DNA of 10,396 nt from Clostridia bacterium (GTDB lineage: Bacteria > Bacillota > Clostridia > Oscillospirales > CAG-272): NCBI GenBank assembly GCA_017629395.1, contig JAGBXH010000030.1, positions 1 through 10,396 of the forward strand. The letters run 5' to 3'. The notes beneath the pieces are model-generated. The model was not told the DNA's origin, did no database searches, and saw nothing but the letters and a program-made list of their open reading frames with translations. A program made the position numbers and the translations under genes. Shown here one piece after another: positions 1 through 5,266 of this stretch. Position 1 is the stretch's first letter. Each line of letters starts with the position of its first letter.

Positions 1-148
1 CTTAGAGGTTAACTTTTCCCCCGCGAATGCTTTAGACCTCAGAGCCGTACAAGGCAATGCCTGCTTCATATTTTTCATCAACAAAGTATTCGTGCCACGC
101 CTTTTTGTTCTGTACAATGATCTTATTCCCTGTCTTTTTTTCTGCCAT
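1..148 (-). pseudogene. smpB: SmpB, tmRNA-binding protein: N-terminal part with two in-frame TAA codons, cut by window edge
   Basis: SmpB binds tmRNA and delivers it to stalled ribosomes for trans-translation. Starting at ATG 148, the frame reads MAEKKTGNKIIVQNKKAWHE and continues YFVDEKYEAGIALYGSEV, the family's N-terminal OB-fold opening (QNKKA..EYF, EAGI.L.G.EV). It then meets TAA at 34..32, codon 39. The same frame continues SIRGGKVNL, still clearly SmpB, and meets a second TAA at 4..2, codon 49. B. subtilis and E. coli SmpB have lysine at the first position (EIKS/EVKS), and B. subtilis has lysine at the second (NLKD), so each looks like AAA changed to TAA. The start lies 12 bases after the divIC stop, with AAGGA only two bases before the ATG. 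TAA is a normal stop for dtd, rqcP, hemZ and recJ here. The gene is either a real pseudogene or carries end-of-contig sequence errors. The identity is firm, the disruption uncertain. Confidence 0.85.
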
Positions 149-160
149 AGTCCTTACCCG

Positions 161-481
161 TTACTCTTTAGAGTCCTTGTGAAAAATGATTTCGTCCGGG
201 AAATGCAGCCCCAGCTTTTCTCGCGCAATTCGCACGATATAGTCAAAATCAATAGGAGAATCAATCAGGAATTTAAGCTCATCTACCTGTTCCTGCTTAT
301 CTTCGATCTGTTGCTCCAGCTCCTTGATCTTTTCCCGGTTTGCATTATATATCATAACACCGGATATAAAGGTGCACAGCGAGATGATCACTATCGCAAT
401 CATGGCGCAGCGGAACAATATCTTCATGCTTGATTTAGTGCTTTTGGATACGTTCGTCTGCTGTTGAGTATCTCGATCCAT
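161..481 (-). CDS. divIC: DivIC/FtsB-type septum formation initiator, 106 aa
   Basis: Small bitopic division protein that joins FtsL/DivIB at the septum and links the divisome to peptidoglycan synthesis. It has a short polar N-terminus (residues 1-20), one membrane segment (about 21-45) and a heptad-like coiled coil (about 47-72, REKIKELEQQIEDKQEQVDE). The C-terminus is typical of the family: DFDYIVRIAREKLGLHFPDE (about 78-97), matching the D..YI...AR..L....P.E pattern. The start is ATG 481, preceded by GGAGGGTAAAGG at good spacing. This start lies inside yabQ, so the two genes overlap by 47 bases in different frames. Position after yabP-yabQ matches B. subtilis divIC. Length is normal for the family. 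Confidence 0.9.
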   Translation of the reverse strand: MDRDTQQQTNVSKSTKSSMKILFRCAMIAIVIISLCTFISGVMIYNANREKIKELEQQIEDKQEQVDELKFLIDSPIDFDYIVRIAREKLGLHFPDEIIFHKDSKE

Positions 482-947
482 CCTTTACCCTCCGTTCATT
501 TTCAAATCCGTAAGATGCATGTAGCATCAATGATTGAGCCCTTTGCTCCGTACCCTCCTCCATGGCGTTTTGACGCACGCGAGAAAACAAAATTCCGAAT
601 GTGGCGGACCATATCCAAGTGATTGGAACAAAGAGCGCGCGTAAAACAATTGAGCGCACGCGCAGTATCAGCTTTTCCAGTATAACATGTGACAGGATAT
701 ATCCTGCGGCAACGCCGATTACAACGAGGCAACGAACTTCGCCGCCGTTGATGTAATATACAAATATAACGGCAGTAAGACCTGCTGCAAGCATTAATGT
801 AAAATCTTTGATGCTTTGCAGCAGCATTTTCACAATGCCATTTCGTAAGAAACCGATATCAGTCAAAGCATACAATGAATTTATAACAATACCTACAGGT
901 ATGCCGCCTATCAAAAGATTGGCGAGCTGGAATTGTGAAAGCTCCAT
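435..947 (-). CDS. yabQ: YabQ-like sporulation membrane protein, about 170 aa
   Basis: Integral membrane protein of the YabQ family, needed for spore cortex formation in B. subtilis. The N-terminus (MELSQFQLANLLIGGIPVGI) is hydrophobic. Further membrane segments are likely near residues 50-67, 72-91 and 100-122 of the ATG form, followed by a basic, hydrophilic tail. The assignment rests on this topology and on the exact yabP-yabQ-divIC order. Two starts are possible. TTG 956 overlaps the yabP stop as TTGA and gives 173 aa. ATG 947 lies five bases past that stop and gives 170 aa. Neither has a strong ribosome-binding site, so translation is probably coupled to yabP. I chose the ATG. The last 15 or so codons overlap the start of divIC. 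Confidence 0.8.
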   Translation of the reverse strand: MELSQFQLANLLIGGIPVGIVINSLYALTDIGFLRNGIVKMLLQSIKDFTLMLAAGLTAVIFVYYINGGEVRCLVVIGVAAGYILSHVILEKLILRVRSIVLRALFVPITWIWSATFGILFSRVRQNAMEEGTEQRAQSLMLHASYGFENERRVKDGSRYSTADERIQKH

Positions 948-952
948 TGTGC

Positions 953-1225
953 TCAAGAAAGCAGTCTTTTTAGAAAGCTGCGCTTTTCTTTGCTTTGCTC
1001 ATCTGAATAGTAAACACCGGAAACGGTACCGGACAGTACCACGATCCCGGCGTCAATTTCTAAAACTGCAATTTTGAGATCCTTTCCCTCAATTGCCATA
1101 TCTCCGCATTGTGTTCTGAGCATTACGTATCGATCGTCAAAGCTGACGACCTCCGTTACCCCGTCAATGCGCATATCCTTCCGATCCTTCAGGCAGATCG
1201 AATGCTTTCCCGTTATCTCCATCAT
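953..1225 (-). CDS. yabP: YabP-family sporulation protein, 89-90 aa
   Basis: YabP is a small soluble protein required for spore development (cortex assembly) in B. subtilis, where it acts in the mother cell. The family features visible are the short length, an early ITGKHSICLKDRKDMRIDGV segment (DG/TGV turn), VVSFDDRYVMLRTQCGDMAI, and a conserved beta-rich core ending in LKIAVLEIDAGIVVLSGTVS. It is followed by a short basic tail (KRSFLKRLLS). There are two adjacent ATG codons, at 1225 and 1222. The ribosome-binding site GGAGG (plus-strand cctcc 1230-1234) is four bases from the first and seven from the second, so the 89-aa form from 1222 is at least as likely. It sits upstream of yabQ and divIC, as in Bacillus, and has its own candidate promoter and a large inverted repeat upstream. 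Confidence 0.88.
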   Translation of the reverse strand: MMEITGKHSICLKDRKDMRIDGVTEVVSFDDRYVMLRTQCGDMAIEGKDLKIAVLEIDAGIVVLSGTVSGVYYSDEQSKEKRSFLKRLLS

Positions 1226-1239
1226 TGGACCTCCGCATC

Positions 1240-1270
1240 TGTACTGACAGTATCATTCACTGTCAGTACA
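1240..1270 (-). repeat. Perfect 12-bp inverted repeat upstream of yabP
   Basis: TGTACTGACAGT at 1240-1251 and ACTGTCAGTACA at 1259-1270 are exact reverse complements, separated by seven bases (ATCATTC). The repeat fills most of the 66-base gap between rqcP and yabP and ends five bases before the yabP ribosome-binding site. No run of T follows it on either strand, so it is not a standard intrinsic terminator. It could be an operator for a dimeric regulator, or a 5' stem-loop on the yabP transcript. The repeat is seen directly; its role is inferred. Confidence 0.8.
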
Positions 1271-1298
1271 ATATATGCAGATTTCCTAAAATTATGAA
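1270..1298 (-). promoter_or_regulatory. Candidate promoter for yabP-yabQ-divIC-smpB
   Basis: On the minus strand, TTCATA (1298..1293) and TATATT (1275..1270) are separated by 17 bases. They match the sigma-A boxes at four and five of six positions. Transcription would begin near 1263, inside the first arm of the 12-bp inverted repeat. A sigma-E reading is also possible, with ATATATT as -35 and GATACTGT as -10 at a 15-base spacing; yabP is a mother-cell gene in Bacillus, but that -10 match is poor. The -35 box overlaps the end of rqcP. This is sequence inspection only. Confidence 0.4.
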
Positions 1299-1534
1299 AT
1301 CACCTCATAAAGAGATGCAGCATCCGCTTTCGCAGTAAATTCACGTACGTCCAGCACGCGAACCTTCAGCGTGCGCTGACCGAAGGTAACCTCGATCACA
1401 TCACCGACCTTAACGTCGTACGATGCCTTTGCTTGCCTGCCATTGACGCTGATATGCGCTGCATCACAAGCCTCGTTTGCTACAGTTCTTCTTTTGATGA
1501 TTCTGGAAACTTTCAGGAATTTATCAAGTCGCAT
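1292..1534 (-). CDS. rqcP: RqcP (YabO/HslR-type S4 domain protein), 80 aa
   Basis: Small S4-domain RNA-binding protein. In Firmicutes, RqcP works with RqcH on obstructed 50S subunits, where it helps C-terminal alanine tailing of stalled nascent chains. The S4 motif fills the first two thirds: MRLDKFLKVSRIIKRRTVAN (1-20), then HISVNGR (27-33) and VKVGDVIEV (41-49). The short beta-rich tail and 80-residue length are typical. It starts three bases after the hup stop, so it is co-transcribed with hup and translation may be coupled; AAGGATAA lies within the end of hup. Its place just upstream of yabP matches yabO in B. subtilis. rqcH is not in the window. Confidence 0.92.
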   Translation of the reverse strand: MRLDKFLKVSRIIKRRTVANEACDAAHISVNGRQAKASYDVKVGDVIEVTFGQRTLKVRVLDVREFTAKADAASLYEVIS

Positions 1535-1537
1535 AGA

Positions 1538-1810
1538 TCAGTTGATCTTATCCTTGAGTGCCTGAGCAGCTGCAAAAACAACTCTCTTGGAAGCAGCGAT
1601 CTCGACAGCTTCACCGGTCTTGGGGTTTCTGCCGGTTCTTGCGTCACGTGCCTTTACGTCAAAGCTGCCGAAGCCGGACAGCTGAACCTTTTCACCTGCA
1701 GCAACTGCATCGGAAATAGCTGCAACAACAGCGTTGAGGGCAACCTCTGCATCCTTTTTGGTCATGTTGCCGTTCTCGGCGATCTTTTGAATCAGTTGAG
1801 TCTTGTTCAT
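1538..1810 (-). CDS. hup: HU-family DNA-binding protein, 90 aa
   Basis: Histone-like HU homodimer that bends and compacts DNA. The sequence is full length for the family. It has the N-terminal helices (MNKTQLIQKIAENGNMTKKD), the GFGSF turn (46-50) and the beta-arm signature RTGRNPKTGE (58-67) with the DNA-intercalating proline. The C-terminal helix is QALKDKIN. The usual PAFKAGK-like segment is VVFAAAQ here, a mild variant. Translation starts at ATG 1810 behind AAAGGA with eight bases of spacing. A strong promoter lies immediately upstream, so hup starts its own unit and drives rqcP behind it. HU is inserted between mazG and rqcP compared with the B. subtilis yabN-yabO order. Confidence 0.97.
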   Translation of the reverse strand: MNKTQLIQKIAENGNMTKKDAEVALNAVVAAISDAVAAGEKVQLSGFGSFDVKARDARTGRNPKTGEAVEIAASKRVVFAAAQALKDKIN

Positions 1811-1845
1811 TTTTTGTATCCTTTCGATATAAGATTTACAACGTT

Positions 1846-1874
1846 ATTATACCATAATATTGCATTTATTGCAA
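1846..1874 (-). promoter_or_regulatory. Sigma-A promoter of hup, extended -10, with dyad over the -35
   Basis: On the minus strand TTGCAA (1874..1869) is followed by a 17-base spacer and a perfect TATAAT (1851..1846), preceded by TGG, which makes an extended -10. The predicted start near 1839 leaves a leader of about 28 bases containing AAAGGA. TTGCA and TGCAA form a 5-bp dyad at 1860-1874 that covers the -35 and part of the spacer. It could be an operator but is short enough to be chance. This is the clearest promoter in the window. Confidence 0.82.
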
Positions 1875-1912
1875 GGGATTTGCGGAAATTTATAGAGGAT
1901 TTTTCTTATGTT

Positions 1913-2719
1913 TTACAAGGATTTTTTCTTGTTTTCATCCCAAACACGCTCAAGCTCTGCACGGTCCGCTGTCGTAATATCGATCCCCTGCTGCTCTACT
2001 GCTTTTTCTATTGCCTCAAATCGGTCAATAAAGCGATTGGTTGCATGGAAGAGTGCTTCTTCTGCGTTGACGTGCAGCATTCTTGCAAGGCTGGTCACCG
2101 CAAGCAGTAAATCTCCGATCTCCTTTTCTGCCTCGATTGGATCATCGGTAACAGCCATGACCTCTGCTATTTCTTCAAGAACCTTATCCTTAGCCTGCTC
2201 AGCATCGGCAAAGTCAAAGCAGGACGCCTTTTTGCCAACCTTTTGTGCGCGAAGCAATGCAGGATACATAGGAGGAATTGCACGCAGCTTATCGGTTACG
2301 GAAACACGTTGCTTCTCTTCACTCTTTATGGCATCCCAATTTTGCAGTACCTGCGCAGAATCCTTGACCTGTACTTCGCCAAACACGTGAGGGTGTCGAT
2401 GGATTAGCTTAACGCAGATATCGTTTGCTACGTCGGCGATATCAAATCTTCCCTCCTGCTCTTCAATGCGGGCATGAAACACAACCTGAAGCAGCACGTC
2501 GCCCAGTTCTTCACGAAGCAATACCGGATCCTCGGTGTCAATCGCCTCGATTACCTCATAGGTTTCTTCAATAAAGTCATTTCGAATGCTCTTATGATCC
2601 TGTTCTCTGTCCCAAGGGCAGCCTTGTTCACTTCTGAGTACAACAACAACGTCTACAAGATCGTCAAAGGTGTATCTTTCCTTCTTTAGCAGAGATGTGA
2701 TTTTACTTTGAATATCCAT
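1913..2719 (-). CDS. mazG: MazG nucleoside triphosphate pyrophosphohydrolase, 268 aa
   Basis: MazG hydrolyses (d)NTPs to the monophosphate and pyrophosphate, clearing damaged or excess nucleotides. Two MazG repeats are visible. The first has the metal-binding residues in FIEETYEV (49-56) and REELGD (69-74), with the family signature GCPWDREQDH (33-42) and HRHPHVFG (108-114). The second has LEEIAEV (181-187) and EKEIGD (198-203). B. subtilis YabN carries an extra N-terminal tetrapyrrole methylase domain that is absent here, so this is the stand-alone E. coli-like form. An upstream TTG at 2725 would give 270 aa, but ATG 2719 is better placed behind AAAAGGA (nine bases) and lies two bases after the flippase stop, suggesting coupling. 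No terminator is visible after its stop. Confidence 0.95.
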   Translation of the reverse strand: MDIQSKITSLLKKERYTFDDLVDVVVVLRSEQGCPWDREQDHKSIRNDFIEETYEVIEAIDTEDPVLLREELGDVLLQVVFHARIEEQEGRFDIADVANDICVKLIHRHPHVFGEVQVKDSAQVLQNWDAIKSEEKQRVSVTDKLRAIPPMYPALLRAQKVGKKASCFDFADAEQAKDKVLEEIAEVMAVTDDPIEAEKEIGDLLLAVTSLARMLHVNAEEALFHATNRFIDRFEAIEKAVEQQGIDITTADRAELERVWDENKKKSL

Positions 2720-2721
2720 GA

Positions 2722-4299
2722 TCAAAAATCCTTTTCTTTATTATGTGTGATTGATTTAATATCCGAGATGCGGATCAACCCGCATTTATATGCGATGGTA
2801 AAGCAGATACAAATTGCTGCCAGAATTGTCCCCAAAATGCCTATACTTTGTAATGGTAAGTGCGAGAGCACCAGTCTGTATAAAATCGCCGCTGTCATGA
2901 TGGACACCACCGCTGTGCATAAGCTCTGCGTCAGGCTTTTGAGAAAGTAAAAGGTTGGAGCAACAGCACTCACGAATGCAAGATTCAAACAAACTGTGAT
3001 TATACAGCACAACCAGGTGCTGACCGGTGCAGCAAGAATACCGATATCCGGCTTTGCACACAAAGCGTACAGAGCAAACGCTTTGGCTACGCTGCCGATT
3101 GCAGTGGAAATCATTGGCAACCAAGGGTGTCCGTATGCCTGGAGCACCGCGCTTGTGAGAGTGATCAAGCAGCTGGCAGGGATTGAAACGGAAATCAAAA
3201 TCAAGAGTGGCACAGCAATCTCGATTTCCCCTGCACCCGGAAACAGCAGCTGCAAGATCTGCCTGCTGAGCATCGATAATCCGAGAGACGACGGCAAGGT
3301 GATCACCGCCCACCAGCGAAAGGTCAAGCCAAGCAAGTTGACTTGCTCTTTAGCATCATTTCGTGCGATTGCATTGCAAAGATGAGGAACCAAAGGGAGA
3401 GCGACGGAGGAGAACAATGCAGGTACAAGGCCAAAAAGCGGCACGACCATTGCACTGTAACACCCATACATGGCAACCGCCGTTTCTTGTACAAAGCCTG
3501 CATCCTGTAATCGGCGCATAATGAGCGAAAGATCAATGACTTTTGAGACACCTGATAATAATGCACCAAGCGTAACCGGGAAAGCGGTGAACAGCATATG
3601 ACGCATAAGAAGCGGAACGGAAGCCGTGTTATCTTGTTGAGTAGAGTGTATCAGTTCCTTTTTAGGGCAAAAGACGAGATACAAAAAGCTGACGAGCATT
3701 CCAACGCTTAATCCAAGCACGGCAAAAGCAGCAGTTGAAGCAGCACCCGCTTGATAAGACAAAGCTACATGAGCAAATGCAATCCCGAAAAGCAGCTTCC
3801 CTGCTGCCTCAATCACCTGCGATATTGCTGTAGGAACCATGTTTCTGTTCGCTTGATAATAACCGCGAAAAGCGCTTGACAAGCAGACGAACAATACCGC
3901 CGGAGCAATAAAGCGTAAGCTTTGTGCTGCCATTGGAGCATGCAACCATGAGGCAATGGTATCAGCGCTGAAGAATACTGCCAGTGCTCCGATTAAGCCA
4001 AACGTAAAAAAAAGACATACTGAGATTTCAAATATGCGCTTTCTACTATACGGATAACGGTTGATCAAGGTTGAAACAGCTACGGGAAGACCCGTCGTAG
4101 ATACGATGCATAGCAATGCGTAAACGTCATATGCAGTATTAAAATACCCCATTCCCTGCGTTCCGAGCAAATGAACCAGCGGTATTTTATAACACACACC
4201 GATCAGCTTTACGAGGATTGCTGACGCAACAAGCACGGCAGCGCCTGTTGCGAATGTATTTCGTTGTTTGTTAATTGCAGATCTGATTAAGACCACCAC
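2722..4299 (-). CDS. SpoVB/YabM-like polysaccharide flippase (MATE/MOP superfamily), about 525 aa
   Basis: Polytopic membrane protein of the SpoVB/MurJ-type lipid-linked oligosaccharide flippase group, probably moving a peptidoglycan or cortex precursor across the membrane. About fourteen hydrophobic segments run through the whole length. Family-type landmarks are the N-terminal GVCYKIPLVHLLGTQGMGYF (35-53), FRGYYQANRNMVPTAISQVI (144-163) and the YGCYSAMVVPL segment (278-288). Upstream of mazG it occupies the position of B. subtilis yabM, a SpoVB paralogue, so a sporulation or envelope role is inferred. The start is odd: an in-frame TGA lies at 4305..4303 and no ATG follows before the conserved region, leaving two tandem GTG codons (4299, 4296) directly against a hairpin. 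The exact substrate is unknown. Confidence 0.9.
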   Translation of the reverse strand: MVVLIRSAINKQRNTFATGAAVLVASAILVKLIGVCYKIPLVHLLGTQGMGYFNTAYDVYALLCIVSTTGLPVAVSTLINRYPYSRKRIFEISVCLFFTFGLIGALAVFFSADTIASWLHAPMAAQSLRFIAPAVLFVCLSSAFRGYYQANRNMVPTAISQVIEAAGKLLFGIAFAHVALSYQAGAASTAAFAVLGLSVGMLVSFLYLVFCPKKELIHSTQQDNTASVPLLMRHMLFTAFPVTLGALLSGVSKVIDLSLIMRRLQDAGFVQETAVAMYGCYSAMVVPLFGLVPALFSSVALPLVPHLCNAIARNDAKEQVNLLGLTFRWWAVITLPSSLGLSMLSRQILQLLFPGAGEIEIAVPLLILISVSIPASCLITLTSAVLQAYGHPWLPMISTAIGSVAKAFALYALCAKPDIGILAAPVSTWLCCIITVCLNLAFVSAVAPTFYFLKSLTQSLCTAVVSIMTAAILYRLVLSHLPLQSIGILGTILAAICICFTIAYKCGLIRISDIKSITHNKEKDF

Positions 4300-4322
4300 C
4301 TCTCATATCATAAATATGAGAG
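4300..4322 (-). promoter_or_regulatory. Hairpin overlapping the flippase ribosome-binding region
   Basis: CTCTCATAT (4300-4308) and ATATGAGAG (4314-4322) are exact reverse complements with a five-base loop. In the minus-strand transcript, the 3' arm ends in GAGAG. That purine stretch is the only Shine-Dalgarno-like sequence for the flippase gene, and the stem base is flush with its GTG start. A two-codon ORF (ATG ATA TGA, 4311..4303) lies inside the hairpin. The structure could lower or gate translation. It has no T-run and is not an intrinsic terminator. The pairing is seen; the function is inferred. Confidence 0.55.
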
Positions 4323-4333
4323 TCAGTCATATA

Positions 4334-5239
4334 TCAGAACTTAATGAATTCGTGATATAATGAATCCTTGGGCAGAAGCGAGGGAGAGATAGGTTCAATT
4401 TCCGCAATGCGATTCAGAATGTCCAAGGCACGCAGATAATATCTGCTTTGCTCGCTGACCAAAGGCAGAAGCTCACGCAGATAAGGAGTTAAAAGATGCA
4501 GATCATACGCCATTGTGGAATCCACGATCATATCGCATGCATCCTTATACGGGAAAATGTTTGCATCCTCATTATTGCGCACGCCGCGCCAGACCTCAAG
4601 CGTACGCTGTGCATCTGACGAGCGATATTGCGCATCGCGCACAATTCTTCTGTAAAATCTGAAAATATTGGGTTCAAACGTCTGGTTGCCTACCGTAATG
4701 GCACTTTCGGGACATACGAAGATGCTCGTCATACCATAGTGCGATATGCGCGTGGTCAATTCGGGGTATACAGCTTGAATGCCTTCGAAAATAATAAGAT
4801 CCTCAGGCGTGCACTCGAACTCTCTGAATCCACTCCTGCTATGCGTGTGGAAATCAAAAATCGGAAGTGATGTTCTGCCTGTTTGCACGATCTGTCCAAG
4901 GCACTTGTCAAAAGCATCGAGATCCAGCGCGCAAACCGAATCCATGTCGAGCGCGCCGCCTTTTTTCTCGGCAAGCGCAAGCAAATAATCCATGTTATAA
5001 AAGAAGTCGTCAATGGATATCACATAAGTCCGCTTCCCCAGAGCTGCCAGCTTTTGGGTGATTTTATTCGCCGTTGTGGTTTTTCCGGCACAGCTGGGTC
5101 CGGAAAGACAGAGAAAGCGATTGTGCTTTTCAAGGATTAACGAGACAGCTGCGTCAATTCTTTTGTCGAATTCCATCTCACTCTGTGCCAAAAATTCGAT
5201 TGCGTCCTTACGGGTATATTTCGTATTGGTAACGTGCAT
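4334..5239 (-). CDS. Uridine kinase/phosphoribulokinase-family P-loop kinase, 301 aa
   Basis: A P-loop NTP-dependent kinase of the uridine kinase-like group, probably phosphorylating a nucleoside or a related small molecule. It shows Walker A GPSCAGKTT (47-55), ISIDDFF (74-80, the substrate-side acidic motif), FDFHTHSR (128-135), a Walker B-like LIIFEGIQAV (148-157) and a lid with RRIVRDAQYR (197-206). Many Clostridia encode a longer homologue of about 550 aa with an N-terminal TGS/ThrRS-like region; that part is missing here and only a short 45-residue leader precedes the P-loop. Translation starts at ATG 5239 behind AAAGGAG with seven bases of spacing. It lies 27 bases after hemZ and 34 before the flippase, so probably in one transcript. 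The substrate cannot be told from sequence alone. Confidence 0.82.
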   Translation of the reverse strand: MHVTNTKYTRKDAIEFLAQSEMEFDKRIDAAVSLILEKHNRFLCLSGPSCAGKTTTANKITQKLAALGKRTYVISIDDFFYNMDYLLALAEKKGGALDMDSVCALDLDAFDKCLGQIVQTGRTSLPIFDFHTHSRSGFREFECTPEDLIIFEGIQAVYPELTTRISHYGMTSIFVCPESAITVGNQTFEPNIFRFYRRIVRDAQYRSSDAQRTLEVWRGVRNNEDANIFPYKDACDMIVDSTMAYDLHLLTPYLRELLPLVSEQSRYYLRALDILNRIAEIEPISPSLLPKDSLYHEFIKF

Positions 5240-5266
5240 GAAAATACTCCTTTGTATAATTAAGTA

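Noticed and set aside
1..148. Alternative genetic code with TAA read as lysine, to explain smpB
   Set aside because: TAA ends dtd, rqcP, hemZ, divIC, yabQ and recJ at the expected family lengths, and ordinary AAA/AAG lysine codons are used throughout, including in smpB itself.
1240..1270. Intrinsic terminator after rqcP
   Set aside because: The stem is perfect but there is no T-run after it on either strand and the stem is AT-rich, so it does not meet the terminator pattern.
1896..1936. Imperfect direct repeat (AGGATTTTTCTTATGTTTT and AGGATTTTTTCTTGTTTTC) around the mazG stop
   Set aside because: It is short, imperfect and AT-rich, partly coding the lysine-rich MazG tail; it probably arose by chance or a small duplication with no visible role.
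1433..2110. Open frame of 225 codons on the plus strand across rqcP, hup and mazG
   Set aside because: It is antisense to three well-supported genes and crosses the hup promoter; its cysteine-rich, low-complexity product fits a shadow frame.
5163..5170. TTGTCGAA, resembling a Spo0A box
   Set aside because: It is inside the kinase coding sequence, not near a promoter, and an eight-base match is expected by chance.
5240..5266. Possible promoter between hemZ and the kinase
   Set aside because: The TATAC-like sequence sits against the ribosome-binding site and has no -35 at proper spacing.
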